Counted from the first letter of the stretch, positions 12,801-27,800 are shown. The stretch is 64,000 nucleotides of DNA from Anas platyrhynchos (GCF_047663525.1 NC_092611.1:6733001-6797000); one strand, 5' to 3'. Notes: a model not told the origin generated them from the letters alone. Numbers and translations are program-made.

Positions 12801-15800
12801 GGCAAGTGGCCATGGCCGGGGGGCTCACGAGTGCCTGGTGGGTCAGGGGTGGCAGCAAGAGCAGGGAACTGCGGGGAAGAAGAGAAAGACCTGAGATTGG
12901 GAAGAGAAAGAAAGCTTTGAAAAGCAGGTCGGGAGGAAGCCAGGAGGGGAGGGCAGGTTCCAGCACAGCAGAAATGCAGACGGGCTGGCGGAAAAAGGAG
13001 CAGACCTGGATTGGGGTTGAGTTGCAGGTGGTGAGAGGATAGAGATTTTGGAGCGGGGGGCAGCGGCGTGCTCTGGTTGTGCCTGATAACGAAGACCTGC
13101 AGCTCAGCCTAACGAGAGCAACAAAGGCAGCTCAGATTCCAACGCTGCTGCTGTTAACGTGCTGCAGATAAAATCTGCAGAGCAGTTTCTAGATAGCAGA
13201 GAACAGGGTGCCATGAAATGGTTCGAGTCGGCTCTAAAAGCATTCTGCCATCCGTGAGTAATTGTACCGAGAACACTCCCCCTGAGGATCTCGGAGCCCT
13301 GGTGATTCACCTGGGAATAGTACGAGCATGGCACGAGCTGAAGGACTGCCTGCTGGCTCGGGGTAGAGGCTTGCTCGGTTAAAAGCAAGCAAGTCAACGG
13401 GAGAGCTGGGTTTGCACTCTTGGGTTTGCACTCCTGCCTGCACAGCCTCCCCAAACTGCTTTCCAACTTCTTGCAAGAGCCACGAACTCCCGAAAAACAC
13501 GATGTGTTGAAGCTTGATCAGATCACAGGGCATGGGCTACGCTTCATGGGGAACGTTATACTGGAAAAAAAAAAAAAATAAAAAAATAAAAACAGGAGCA
13601 AAAGGCCCCCAGGGGCTTGTGGTGGTGGGATGTGAACAATTTCGGAGTATTTATCACAAACTCGATTGGGCTGGAAGAGAATGACTTAGGGGATCGGTTG
13701 CAAAGGGGAAGGGAAGGGGTTTCTTGGGGTTGCCTTTGCAACTGAAGAGGCTTCGTGGAATCCCTTAAAGCATTCATATCTGTGGAGCGCACAGCCTTTC
13801 CTCTGTGATGTTCTTGATGAATTTGGCAGGTGTGATGGGGGGGGGGGGGGATGTTTATCATCAAAGGGGAATGAGTGAGGGCCTGTGCGGTACCTTCAGG
13901 CTGAAACCTGTCTGATTTTCCCCCTGTGCCTGCCAATCTCTTTTGGAATCAAGGAGACGCCTCTTGCGCACAACCCCACGGCACCCTCTGTTCCTTTAGA
14001 TATCCCGTAATTACTTGGTACCACACAGGTTCCTAAAGATCCCTGGTTAACAGCCTCGGCCACCTGTTTGCTGGCCTCTCCCACAGTTAGCTCTTGCTTT
14101 ATGCACGCTCCTGGCTCCCGGATTTCCCTGGAGATTTGCAATATCCTCCAGTTCACCCCCGCTGGAAGCTCCCTTTGTCGGTGAGCTCTCCCCCACTGCT
14201 GCTGCCTGGCCGGGTGTCTCCCAAGCAGAAAAACTCCAGCAAAGGCTGGTACCACCAAATGCTGCAAAAGCTGCCCTCGTGCTTCCCTGGCTGCTTTCGC
14301 ATCGACTCCACCTCCCCGCTCCTCTCCTTGCTCTGATGCTAAAGTGTGCTGGGCAAGCAGTGCGTCTTTGGTTACGTGGTTATGAGCTGTGGGAGGTTTA
14401 GATGGATGCTCTCTGCCATTAATACTGAGACCTTTTTCTGTCTGTTTTGTTGTAGGAAGTGAGCAGAATGGGCTGGACTTTAACAGGCAGGTAAGATGCT
14501 CCCCGGATTCTCCGGCTTTCTCGAATTACAGTTCGTTAACTGCTCATCTTGCTGAGTCCCAGGCAGCTACTGCTAGGAGATACAAACTCTTAGGTCACAA
14601 GCTGCTATTAAACAGGCCACAAAAGTCCTTCCTGATTCCCCTTGTGGGACAGCGTGGCAGATAAAACTTCTGGTTTGCAGGCCTTGCCATTTCATAGAAG
14701 TTCAGTTAATTATAGAGTTTCTTAAAGTCACCCTTTGCTCGAGGCTTTTGCTGGCTTTTTAATTTTTTTCTGATGCCATTTAGAAACAAAAGAGACCTCG
14801 GTTACACTGGCGAACGTGCAAATCCCGCCCCAGAGCTCCATGCATTTGCACCGTGTGCGACACTGGTGCTGAAAGCACTGCGGTATGCAAGTCTAGGAGC
14901 ATGGGCTGACTCACAGGAGTATCAGCAAGGACTGCAGATGAGGTGGTTTGAGGTCTTGGAGTGCCTGGGTCAAGACCAGGCCTGCCTACAACGGCAGATT
15001 CCTCTTTGCAAGACGGTGGGGAAAGGGACAGCAGATAAATGCAAGCGTGTCTGATAGCAGCAGCCCTGGCTGCAGCACGTGAGGCTCTGGCGAGCTGTTG
15101 TCTTTGCTGTTAGATGTTATCTGCTGGCTTCATGCAGCTGAAAACAACCCCTGTCTCATGGAGTGCCTGAGACTTCCACACCTGGCTCTCTGAAATCCCT
15201 GAACCTCAAAGCAGAATTGCAAGGGGAGGCAGGTGACAGCCCTCCCCAGATCCCAAATTTGTGCAGAGACGTGAGAAAAAGTGCCGAGTCCAGAGCCAAG
15301 GACTGTTGTGGTCGTCAGTGGGGCTGGGCTCAGAGCTCGCAAACAAAAAGAGGAGGTCTGGAGAGCAAAGGCACCCACCTGCTGCAGCGCCCTGGGGAGC
15401 TGGAGCGAGGAAAGGCAGCAGGGCTGCAGCTCCACGGACAATTACTAGCGTTTGAAGCAGATGTTGGCACTCCTAGCAATCCAGCAGCCTGTCTGCTTCC
15501 AGCTTTGCCTTCCCCGAGTTCAAGGGTTGCGATCCTTTGCAAAGGCTTCCTGCTAGCAGCAGGTGGGCAGCTGATGCCTCTCCCGTGACTTCTCTGTCCT
15601 CCGAGCTTGTTTCGGTGGCTCTGGTCCGACAGATGTCAGCAAGCTGCTGTTTGTTTGTTTGGTTTGGCTGCTCCGGCTCTGGGTGGGTTGTTAACTTCCT
15701 ATCAAAGGTGTCTTAACACGTTCAGCCATCTTCCAGGTTTTTGGAAAACCCAGCTGAAAACAAAAAGTCTTGTGTCTCCAGCTCTGTGGATTGCAGAGCC

Positions 15801-18800
15801 CAAAGCACAGGCTTTCTACAAGCCAAGAGAAGAATCCAATCTGCTTATAACGAGTGATAAAAGAAAATTCCCTCAAGATAGAAATAAGCTCTGAAAGTAC
15901 AAGATCATTACATGTTGCAAACTTTTCCTATGGCAACACCACAAAGATGTTAGAACTGGATCCTGGGCTGAGGTTAATCGAGGAGACGTTAGTGATGGTG
16001 GTGAAGCAGCGCTGGTTCACACCCGCTGGAGATTGGACTCATTATCTTCAAGGTCCCTGTCCCTTGCATGCCACTGAATGAGAGCTGCTGGTAAAGGAGG
16101 GAGGCAGCCTCATAGTCACTAGGATTTGGGCCAGAGTCTGCTCAATTTAAACGTCCTGCTCCCAAAATGAGGTTGTGGTTGCATGGCACCACAAAGTCCC
16201 GTTCATTCGTGCCAGCACACCTGTGTCACCAAGCAGCAAACCAGGTGGGGAACTGATCAAGGCTAAAAAAGCAAAAAGCTCCGAATAAGCTCATTTTGGT
16301 GGTGTTTTTTAGCTGCTTTATAAATCCAGGCTGTAGCACTGTGGGTGAGTGGACGCAGCGGGTGCAGGACCTGCAGGCAGTGTGGCTCTCTGTCTCCCTC
16401 TCTTGGCCCTCTCCAGGGCGAGTTGAGCCATTCTTGGTATTATTTTAAACCAGACTGAGCCCAAACGCACACCGGTTGTACACTCACGTTTCGGGTTGAC
16501 CTCAGCTATTGGTGAATTTATCTTCAATTCAGCAAATAGATGCCGAGCGATGAGAAAAAGGAAGAGGGGAGATACGGGAATATCAAAGTGTTTTCATGTA
16601 AAACCAGATGCCGAGCTCTTTCATTACGGGTGGAGGTTGGTGGGTTTTTAATTTTGGTTTGGGGTTTGGGTGTATTTTTTTTTTTTTTTTTTGTTACCTT
16701 GCAATTCAGGTTTTCAAACCGAAGCCAGAGCAGCATGGTTTGAAACCCAACTCCAAGCTGAACGCGAGAGCTGCCGAGCTCTCTTTGACTTTATTTGGAG
16801 TGCTGGGCGCTAATCACTTTGAAGATCATAAATCTCACATCGTTTAAGCCTCTCCCCCAGTCTTTGTAGATGGCCTACATTTCAGGTCTGTTTCCCTCCC
16901 CTGTTATGCTCCAGGCAGGAAGGGAAGGGTGGAGTGACCTGGTTAGACCCCTTACTTGCCTACCCGTTCCCTGCTGCGGCTGCTCTCACCCAGCGAACGG
17001 GGAGGAGGGAAACTCTTGCGGAGTTTGAGGTTTTCTCGCAGTTTGTGGGTCAGCCCTGTGCCTTATGAGAAAGCTGCCTTCTGATCCCTCAACCTATTTG
17101 GCAAATGTTCACTCCCCCCCCTCCCCGCTTAAACTCTCCTCCCACCTGGATGCAACAGTAATTTGTATGTGAATGAGAGGGGAAAGGGTGTGTATGGAAA
17201 AAAGAAGCATCTTCTGCCTTGCCTATCTGGTTTGGCTTTTTATTTAGGGAGTCTAATGCTTGTTGTTTCCTGTTTATATCAAGGGAAATGCAAAGAGAGC
17301 GTAATAAACTTTCACCTTCAGTGCTGGCAACCTGGATAGGGACATCTGCTTCTTAATGGGTTGGGATCGTGTCCAGAGTGTGTCAAGGAGAGGAGCGAGG
17401 AACTCGGCGGTGGTGGCTTCAGAGCCTTCAGACCGGGAAAGGTCTGGCTGAAAGCGTTGGAGTCAGAGCTTTTCTTCTGTCATGTGGTGATCCTCACCAG
17501 GTGGTGATGCTCTGGTTTGTTTTATTTCCCCCCTTGCTAAATGCAGTGGTCACACTTCGGGGAAATACTGCACGGTTTGTTTTCTCTGTTGCTCTCCAGA
17601 GAGCTGTTCTGGAGAGCCGTGTATCTTGCCCTTTCTCTGGAGTTATAACTCCATTGCCTTCTGCGATCCGCACAAGGAGCCAGGGCTGATGGTTTGGGGA
17701 GAAAACAGGTCTTGTGTGTATGGTGTGCGTGTCGGCACCCAGTGCCATACATCAACCCATAGCTAGGGAAGAACAGATTCAGGATCACTGGTTTCTTTTC
17801 CACCAGGGAAGTGATGTGTAGGATTGTGGCACTTGCTGGCCCTTGCAGCAACGTGAGCACTGAAGGCTCACATCTCCTTCCAGAGGAGGGAACGAGATGT
17901 CCCCTCCAAGCCCCTCATGCTCTCAAGCACAGAGCTGAGCTCCAGAGCTGGGGCAGAACGTGTCCCTTCTGAAATAAAGCTGAAAGGTTTATTTCAGGGC
18001 AGGAAAGGATCTGCGTGTGCTCTGCGTCCAAATATGTCATGCAGTTTCGTTCCAGCAGAAGGCTAACCCTCGCAGCCAGGCTGTCATTTCATTAATGATA
18101 ATGACAGGTCTGATATTTGCACCAATACAGAGGTGATCCTGCCGTGAGACTTACCAATATTGCAGGCACTCATGTGCCTGAGTAGCCCAGGGCTCCGCAT
18201 AGCTTGAATTTTCCTCTTGGTTCTTTATTACTTTATTTTCTTTGTTTGACACCCATTAGGGGATGTAATGTGGATACAGCCCTTTCCTACAGGCCTCCTA
18301 GAAATAGGATTTTGGGAAGGATTTACCTGAGGAAAGGAGGGAACTGGGAGATGTGGTGGTGCTGCAGGAGAGATCTTCAGAGCACAAAGGAAAGCGTCCA
18401 GAGTAAAATCAGGAAGCAAGATACACGACTGAAGTGGGCTGGTATTTCACGTGCACATGAGCTCTATGCTTAAATTCCCACATCGGGTCGTACTCGGTGC
18501 CAGTTTGACTGTTCCTTAAGATGGTAACGGACAGATTTCAAACCCCTTCTCTTCCAGTGACCGGTCAGCATCAAACCACTGAGCTGCTTAAGATTCCCAG
18601 TCAGAGGTACTCAAGCAGATTTTTTTGGGGGGGGGGGGGTCAGCTGAATGTGCCTGCTGGTATACCCCAAAAGAGCAGTGAGGAACTGGGCTATTGGAAA
18701 AATTCTTCCCTTCCAAAAGGATCTTCCCCCCACCCCAGGATCTGCTTCTCTAACCTCACCTCCCTGCCCTGTCCGTGTCTGGCAGAGTCATTTTCTGATG

Positions 18801-21800
18801 GACCTTGAATTTCTGGGGTTTGGGGGGCTTCCAACAGTTTTTTAGAGGTAAGAGACTGAGTTGTCTCAGGCCTTCGCAGCTGATGACCTGTAGATGTGAG
18901 AAAGGAAAGCAGGCAAACTGCATCTGCGATGTGAAATCACAGGTGGCCCTTCTTCAGAGCCATTAACGCCCTGACCTTGCTGGGTATTTTCCGCCCACAC
19001 GTCTGAAGGTTCTTTGCTAATGAATTTAGCATCCTCCAGAAGGTAGGGAGGTGTTTAACCCTGTCCTGCAGATGAGGCAGACGGAGGCTGACTCCCTGGC
19101 TTTTCCCAAAGATGCTGAGCACTGTGATTGCTGCTGAAATCAGTGGATGCTTTACGGGAGAGTTGCCTGTGGACATTGAGGCTTATTGTAATCCAGGGCC
19201 TTGCTCCCTGGCGGAGCTGGGATACGGACTCCGATTCTCTGATTCATAGTCTTGTGCTCAACCACAGACAAGTTCTTCCTCCCCTCCATCCTTTTGAAGG
19301 TGGAAAGAAGGGCCCAACTTGCTAGGTAGTTTGTTATTAATATCTGGGATGCAAAACTCCCTGCAGATTTAATTTTGCTCAATCAGGGCTTCCCTCCCCC
19401 CGGCGATCTCTCTCATAGTTTTTCATTCCACTTTGAGTTCCCACCTCCCCCCTAATCTCGTGTGTTCCCTATATGTCATTTCTGTTCCTGCTTGGCTCTT
19501 CCCTGTGGGTAGTTCAGGTTTCAGTCTGCCCTCCAGATTTCCATCCCAGTCCTGTTTTGCCCTCCTCTCAAGGGGAGGTTCACATCCTGCTTCCTTCTCC
19601 CCTCTGGGGATCAATTCAGATTTCACTCTCTCTTCTTCTCCGCATTGCCCCAGGGTGTCAGCCTAAGTCTTGCATCTGCTTTTCGTCTCTTGAGCCTTCT
19701 CGAGTTGGAAGTGGGCCCAGCTGTCCATATCTGCCTTGACTGACACTGGATCTAAGCTGAGCGCTGCCTTGGCCTTTCCCTTTTGAAGTTCCCTTGCTCC
19801 GTCCTAGGGATAGACTGATTGCATAAATTTGTATGTGTGCTGGTTCTTCATTGAAATGCAGCCCTTTGGGAAAGCATCAGAGAAAGCCCTGGCTGGAGGG
19901 AAAGTCCTCTGTTTCTATATCTGGCCCTGTTTTGCTTAGGACAGATATGTAGAGGAACCTCTTCTGCAGGCTAGTTTTGTTTTGGAGCCTTGCAGATGAG
20001 ATTGCTGGGAACAAACTCCAAAACGTGCCGGTGACTCTCTTGCAAAGTTTGTAGGGGAGGAAAGAGAGAGAAGTAGGAGGAAAGGTTCTGAACCCCACAC
20101 CCTCCGCTCCCAAGGGATGGATTGAAGTCACCAGATTTGTTTGCTTAGCCAATAACTGCTGACAGCAGCCCAGCATCACTCCTGAGTTGGCAGGATTGTG
20201 CCTGGTTCTCAGATCCAGCCACAGCCCGTTCACAAACCCCTGCTTTCCTGCTTCAGGCTCCCAAAGAGCAACCTGTATTTAGAAGGTATTGCCCACACAT
20301 GTTGCCTTGGTCCACTGGCAATATATCTTGTGCTGCTGTTTCCAAGCTCTCTTAGAGATGAAGCAGAGACAGACTGGTCTTCTCTTTGTCCAAATTCCCT
20401 GCTCAGCTGGGCTATCGTCTCTTAGTGAATATTTTCTAAGCTTGCAGGCAACAAGCCCTGGTTTCATGGACTAAAGCGACCTATTGATTGTTTCCGCAAT
20501 AGAAACTGAGCTCAGGGCATGGATGTCACTGTCAAGGTGCTTTTTAGGTTGCTTGGCACCTTTTTAAGTGGTGAGCTGCATGAACTACCATGCATGGTTA
20601 TGACTCTTCTGCCTGCTGGAGAATGGCTCATCGGTAATAAGGAGAAGACTCCAAATTCTTGAAGGCCTTTCATCTGGTGAGCTCCAAGAATTCAATCAAA
20701 AGCCTGCACCACCCAGCGAGGGTGGGGCCCTGCACCCATTTTGCAGAAGGGCAAGTCATAGCATAAAAAGGTGAAGGTGATGGGGTTTCAAGCAAGGCCT
20801 CTAATTTTGGAAGCCTGACATCAGAGTGCACTTTCTCCCGGCCCAGAGGTGCTGATGTGCCAGCTCTCCATGTGAAATCAGTGGGTGAGCTGGAGCTGCT
20901 CGGCCCCTTGGGAGGCAGACGCTGGGTTTTCTCTCGCAGGACACCCTCTCGCCTGCTTCCCCGGCACGTGGAGGATGCCAGAGCCCCCGAGCTGGGAGCA
21001 GAGAACCGGCTCCCTCTTCCCTCAACCTCCAGCCTCCTTCCTTCCACCCCAACCGAAAAATTATGCGATACTCTCCAGCAAAGTTGATCTTTCTCACTCT
21101 CCCTTTCTTTTTTAATTATATGACTTGTGTGCGCTTAATGCAATTCCTCTAGCTGCTCTCCTTGTGTCCCAGTTCCCCGGGGCGCGGCAGCGGGTGCCAA
21201 AACTCCCCCGAACCAATCAGAGAAACCTGCGGAGCTGGGATGGAGCCAGCCCCAGTCACGGGAGCCGGCTGGTTCCAAGTTCATTCCTTTTCCAATGTGG
21301 GATGGGGCGGAAAGCGAAGGCTCCCTGCGCCACGACTCCCGCGTCTCGCCCTGCCCTGCGCGCGGATGACTGAGCCGGGGACGTCGGTGCTGTGCAGCAG
21401 GGAGGCAGTGCCAGGTATTTAGGTGGTTTCTGACTGGTTGGCAGCCAGAGGGCACAGAGAATACAGGATCAGCACGGTCTGCTCCCCCCTAGGCAAGGGA
21501 TTCACGGGAAAGGGGAAATTTTTCACGTAGGGAATTGGTTAAAGGTCTGGTTCTGGCCCCCGTAAAAGACCAATAAGGCAATTTTGCTGCTGACTTCAAC
21601 AGGAACATGACGAGGCTCCAGGGAACCTGTGCAAGCATGCAGGAGGGCATGGGAGAAGCAACGAAGCCTGGCATGTGTGAAATCGGATTGATAAGGAAAG
21701 GGGCAGGGATGCAGCCCAGGGTGGGAGCGGGGAAGATAAGCGCAAAGGTGTAGGCAGAGGTGGAGTTCTGGAGAGCTTTGGAAGTTGGGCAAGTGGAATC

Positions 21801-24800
21801 GGGAGATGCAGGAGCAGTGCTGCAACGCTCGGCGAGGCTGGGGCAGCAGCAATGGCAGCACCTCCGGGCTCAGGGCTGGGGAGGAGAGTCCTGGAGCGGA
21901 GCCGTGGGAGAAATCGCAGCCTTTACGGTGGTAAAACAATTTTCCATGTTCTGTTTGGAGGTTCTCACCATTCTGACCAAGAAAATGGCATCTTCCCCTC
22001 CCCCCCCCCCCCTTTTTTTTTTTTAAATACTTCCAATTTGGCACATCCACAGGCCTTGGCAGGGAAGGCACCACATGCCTGAGTACCAATAGCAAGAGCG
22101 AAGATGCTCCAAGCTGTTGCTTTCCAGCATCCTTTTGCCAGCTCGGTGCTCTCTGACCACAGGTCACCACTCCAAGCCCTCGCTGTGCTCCTGGGGCTCA
22201 CGCAGAGGCAGCACAGACGTGAGCACAGCCTCTCGGGGCAGGTGCTCACCCCACCTCTGCCTTCAGTTCTCCTCTCCCGTGCCTGGTGGCTGCTCTGGAA
22301 ACCTGCTGTGCTGCACGTGATCGTTTGGAGGCTTATCGCCCGGCGTGGAGCAGAGGGATGGCTTCTTTCTTTTTCCTCTTCTCTGCTTCAAAGCAGAAAC
22401 ACTTGGGAAATGCTGCATCAGAAGGCTTGCGAACGCAAAGCCGAGCGTGGCTCTGTTTGTTTCCCTTTGTGAAGCGCGTAGCTCGGTTACACTTAGTTTT
22501 GATTTCCCACCCCCACTTTTACTACGGCTCCGGCGCAGCCATTCACGTCCTGAGCTGCAGCTCAGAGGGTGAAGCATATCAGATCAGACCTCAATTAACA
22601 GACTCAAACGCCTCAAAGCTCTGATGCAGGTGTGTTGAGGTTAGGGATTACATTCTAATTTTTCAGTGTGTTGCCATTACTGAGTTTTAGGATGTTGTCT
22701 GCTAAGCATTCAGCGTGGGATTAATTCTGCTTTTGTCATGCTGACAGCTTCTGAAAATCCCACTCTTCACCGTGAAAGGATACCGAATTTTATAGGGTGA
22801 ATATTGTCCTATTAACAGGAGGGCTTTCTGCTTTCTTCCTGAGTGTCTGTTAAGCCTCGCTGCATGTGCAGGATAGTACATGTGGAAATAGTAATTGCAA
22901 GCCCATTATTATTATTATTGCTATAATTCATTATTAGTGTGTGTTTTATTTTATGGTGCCCACGTGTGCAGGTAATTCACAGAAGTACACTTACGCCATT
23001 GGAAGGTGGGAAGGCTCAGCTGCAATAGCCTTGGATCCAGTTTTGATACCTGTTTCCATCGTAAGACTTCCTCCCTTGACTTCAGGCAACCCAGTTGTGT
23101 GAAATAATGCTTTGGGAGTGATTCAGCCCAGGAAGAAATGTGCTGCTCTCCTTCACTGAGGGGCAAGCGGCTCCAAAGCCTCTGCGCAGCCTCTTCCCAA
23201 CAGCCGGAGCCCTTTGCAGCTGCAGGGGGAGGGATGTGAGCAAGTCCAAGTCTTAAACAGTTGTGAATTGCTGACTCTCAGATAAGCCAGATACGAGGGC
23301 AGATAAATACCTGTTTCAAAGAGGTTGCCGTCTAAATAGAAACTGCACAACAAATCCGATTGTCTCCGGTTTTACAATGACGACCGCAGCTGCTGCTGGA
23401 GGAGGCTGGCGTGGCTTTCACTGCCTCTCTCGGGCAGGGTAGGGGCACCCCTTATCTGGGTTTGGGGAGAGCATCCCAGACGGGTGCAGAATCAGCCCGT
23501 CCCACCTTAGCATTGCTCTGCCATCCTCTTCACTAATGTCACCTGCAAAGTGCTCCCAGCCAGCAGCAGATGCTTGCTGGCCTGGGGACCACGGCTGGTT
23601 GCTTGGTGCTCGTTAGCTGAATTGCTAATTGATCCTGTAAGCACAGGAATGCCGTGAAGCATCCCAAGCCACCTCGCTGGGTTACACCAGGAGGCTGCAG
23701 CCTGGGCCCTGTGCAACCGATGGCATCCTGCTGTGGCCTCATCGGATCAGGTGTGGGTCAGTCCGTCCATCCGTCCGTCTGTCTGTTTGTCAGACAGCCT
23801 TCCACACGCTGAGATCGGAGCTGCTAACGTGAATCTTTCCAACTTCCTCGTGTAAGGCTGGCTTTTTACAGCTTTGCAATATGTCTGCAGGATGTTTTCA
23901 TGAGCCGAATGTTTGCCAAAAGTTCACAGATCAGTTACAAAACAGATGTACTTTTTTTTTTTTTTTTTTTTCCTCCCCTTCTTCCTACTGGTAAGGAAGA
24001 GTTTGTGCAGTAATTGCAGGCAGGTTGGGAGATGTTTTCTTCATAATTCTCCTTCTTATGAAATGTTTATGAAACACCTTCCACAAATCAGTTGCGCAAG
24101 CAAGCTGAAGAGCTTTGATCATTTTCCATCGCCCTCAATATGTTTCTTAGTTTGTTTTGCTTTTTGTTTTTGTTTTCAGGCTAGAGATAGGTAAGAACCA
24201 ATCCATCATTGGCCGTGCCCAGCAGACGCGCTAGCCAACTAAGGAAGGGACTCCTTCCATCCAGTCACCCTTCCTGTGTTTTTCACAGGGATTGCTTGGG
24301 GGCAGCTGACCCTATTTTAAGGCTGTGAAAACATCCACTGGAGATTTGCAAGTGTGATTTCTCTCCCCAGCCCTCGGCAGCTCAGCGTGCGGGTGCCGCC
24401 ACCTGCCGTTACCTGCTGCCCAGGGGCCCCAGCCCTGAGACTGCCCAGGTGCCTCCGAGCACTGCCTTTTTCCCCCCTCCTCTCTTCCAAGTTCATTTTT
24501 TTTTCCTTCATAGCATTATTTTCCCAAACCCCATAGGACAGGAAGAAACTGAGGTTTATTCTCAATGCCTTCTTGTTCTTGCCCTGGCCACAATGTAAAA
24601 GGAAAGGACTGGGGGACCACAGCAAGACCTGGCCCTGATTTTAACCCAATCACTCTTTTTTTTCGTGCACAGTCATCTAGCACGGATCTCAGCAAACACC
24701 TACACGAGCTGATTTTGTTTTAACCTTCTTTGGTTCCTTAAGGAAAACTCTCACATTTGCAGAAAACAACAGCAAACGTGTGTCAGATGCACTGGGAAAG

Positions 24801-27800
24801 GAGAAAGGCAACTCCTCCCCTCGTTTTATTAGTTTGAAATTTACATTATTTTAAGGGAGTCTCATGATATTGAGTGGCCTCGCCCACAATGTGTGTGGTT
24901 TTTTGGGGTTTTTGGTTTGGTTTCTTTCTAACGTACAGTTGGTAACAGTGCCGGTTTAGCTGGGGAAAAAATGAAGGTGCAGGATTTGCATAAACCATCC
25001 CCAAAGTTTTGGATATGCCCCGAACTCTTGCTAATGAACAATTAGCCAGCTGCAGGCCTGGTGGGGAGAGGAAGAGGAGGGAGAAGTAAAATTGAGCCTA
25101 AAACCAATGAAAAAAGGTGCAGGGGAGAAGGATTTGTCAAGAACACCCAGGTTCCCGCCCACTGCGCAGGAGAGAGCCAGAGAATTCCAGGGCCGGGGGA
25201 AGGAGCAGTGGGAGATGTTGTTGTTTTTAAATGGGGAACCGGTCCTTTGCCAAACCCACCTCCCGTTCTCATATTGTGCGATGCCGGGATGCAGCTACAC
25301 ACCCCTTTCGGCCTGGAACGCTTCCAGATCATTCCGCTTGGCAGCTGTAAAAATTGATTTCAGTTTGGAAATGGCTTGCGCTTCGACAACACTCCGCTCC
25401 TATCGGGATCGTAACCCAGGCGGGATCAAGTGCCTCGTCCTCTAACACGCGGATATCTTTTCTTTTTGGGACTGTTCAGCCTTGGATGACTGCATTGTAC
25501 GAGGCAGACACGCGTGAATTGCAAGCAGGAGTAGCATTTATTTATTTATTTCCACTTTTTGGCTCGGATGATATATACCTGTATTTTTTTTATATATTTT
25601 TTTAATGCACCTTCAGGAAAAGAAAGTGCATAAAACCATTTCCCTGCGGTGACTGGATGGCTCAAGGGTAACGGTGCATTCTCCCGAGCCCTTTGCCTAA
25701 CATTTAGTAACTTAAACACTATCCGCGTTGATAGTGATCAAGAAGCTCTTTCCAGCTGATTTTTTCGCCAGGCTAAGCGGGATGATCATGCCGACCTGAA
25801 AGGTAGGAAAGAACTGGAATTCACAGCATGTATAAGCCTTGTTGCAAGGAGCTGGTCTTATTGCAAAACTAGTTTCGGCAGTATCCAGAGCTGTAGTTTA
25901 ATTGAAGGAGATGTTGTAACTCTCTTCCCTTTGCACAGTACCTTCCAAAATGCAGAGGTTAATGTTTATCGGGTCGGCTCCCTCTGATCGCACTTTCTCT
26001 TTCTCTTTGGGGCACAGAGGGGTTGTGTAGTTGTTTGCTTTACTCAAACTGAAATAAAAGATCCTTCAGCCAAGAAAACCCACATGGACCATTGTTTTTA
26101 AAGGGGCATTTCTTGTCCCCCTCTGCTGGTAGAAGGCTGCACAAAACGCCGGCAAACACAACCCCGCTCGAATTCTGGGCGATTTTGGGCTTGGGGGTTA
26201 ATTTATGAGAGATAGCAAGGTTCAGTCCTAGTAGTAAGAGTGAACCTGAGATGCTGAGTCTGTGGACAAGGTTTTCAAGACCTTTCCTATATGTTTTCAT
26301 CCTGTTCTTTCCAGTTTGGGGGAACCGGAGCCTCTTCTTGCACTGGAAAGGCTTAAATTAGGAGGGGACTGCCGATGTGAGCCGTCTTGTAGGCATGTTC
26401 ATGCTCGGGGAAAAACTTGAGCCTGTCTGGGAACTGTTTGAGTGCATCTTTTATTAGAGAAAATGTGTTATAAGAGATCTCTATGACTTTTCTCATGCGT
26501 CTGCACAGCATCTGCACACAGACGCTCCTCAACTTTCAGGAATTATTCTAAAAACTTCTAAAATCTCCCCAGCCAGGTTGCTTCCTCTGAAGCTTTGTCT
26601 GCTGAAAAAAAAAATAAATAATAAATATATATATATATCAGCTAGTACAAAATGATGTAATTTTATTATTATTTTTAAATGTAGTAGCAATGTTAAAAAT
26701 TAATACTGTGACTACCGTGTAAACCAAATATAAGGATTCAGTTCTGGTCCCTGGGTAAATTCTTAAGAACCCATATAAGAATGTGGACTCAGAAATAATG
26801 GTTTCTGTAGACTGGAATCTTTCTTGAACATTAAAGTAGGCAAAAATGACCACTGGACAAAGGGCTGACACCTGTGAAGTTTGTCATTTTTTTCCTCACA
26901 GCTTCTTTTAGCTAAGGAAGCAATTTTTTTCCTTGCCAGTACAGCAGGATTCCCCATTTCTTGTTGCTTTCTCATAGTTTGCTACATGTGGTGCCCACGG
27001 GTGGTGTATTTTCAAGTCTGGAAGGGTATACTGCTTTTTAAGGTCTTTTACTTCATGATCTTTCCTTTTCTTTTCCCTGGTACCACTCTCTGCTACCTGC
27101 AGAACAATGTGTGAGGCCATCTGCAGACACCCACTGTCAGGTTATGAGTGGTGATCTGTAAAGGGGAATTGCATCGTGTCTTCCTAACACCACCACAAAA
27201 CGTCTTAGGGTTTTGTCTGAGGAAAGCACTCGCATGTTTTAAAGCCCGTGAAGTGACTGGAAACTTTCTCAAGTGTTTTAATTAATGTGATTTAATTGAG
27301 CAAACTGCAAGCTTCCCCTTGGTTTAGCAGAGCAGGAAGATTGTTCTCCTGTTATAATCGTAGAATCATTCGGGTTGGAAATGACCTCTAAGACCATCTA
27401 GTCCAACCTTTAACCTAGTACTGACATAAAAACATATAAACTGGAGAGCAGGAGTGGGGAACAACCCCTACCTTTCTGCAAAGCCAGAAAGGAGCAATAG
27501 GTCCTGATTTCTCCCCCTAATCTGAAAGCAATCCCTTCCCCGTCCCTTCCAGCCTCTCTAACTTCTTACCATCCTGTGGCCCATGTCTGTTCCCTAAGGC
27601 TACAACTGCTTTGCTCTTTTTTTTCAGATTAAAACCGAAGACCTCAGTGATTCCTTGCAGTCTACGATCCCCCCCAGGTCAGGACACCTTGTACAGGGAT
27701 CATCAATGATGCCTGGAAGTCAAATCGCAGGGGTAAGTGCCTTTGAGGCATTAGGGGCTGAGTTAACGAATCTCCAGGGGAAAGGCTGGTTTCAAGAGAC

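Larger units (their letters stand above)
4127..14455 (+). other. POU2F3: POU2F3 intron 1, ~10.3 kb
   Basis: No additional coding exon is recognised. It contains poly-A runs (5176-5194, 6446-6460, 7037-7051, 13564-13576), a long TTTC tract, a GTGCC pentamer array, an octamer on the minus strand at 8806-8813 (ATTTGCAT), a GC-rich stretch at about 10.6-11.1 kb, the palindrome at 11800-12003 and a G12 run near 13839. The long KERKK and AVPCR open frames here are translations of the simple repeats. Confidence 0.8.
14491..27627 (+). other. POU2F3: POU2F3 intron 2, ~13.1 kb
   Basis: No certain exon is seen. It holds poly-T runs (near 16675-16692 and 23951-23971), G or C homopolymers (18629-18640, 22001-22012), an ATT-repeat region (22907-22921), a short AT dinucleotide run (26625-26639), a minus-orientation MIR-like remnant near 19040, the CpG-rich block at 21180-21420, an octamer at 24984-24991 (ATTTGCAT) and a CR1 3' end at 27355. 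Confidence 0.8.
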
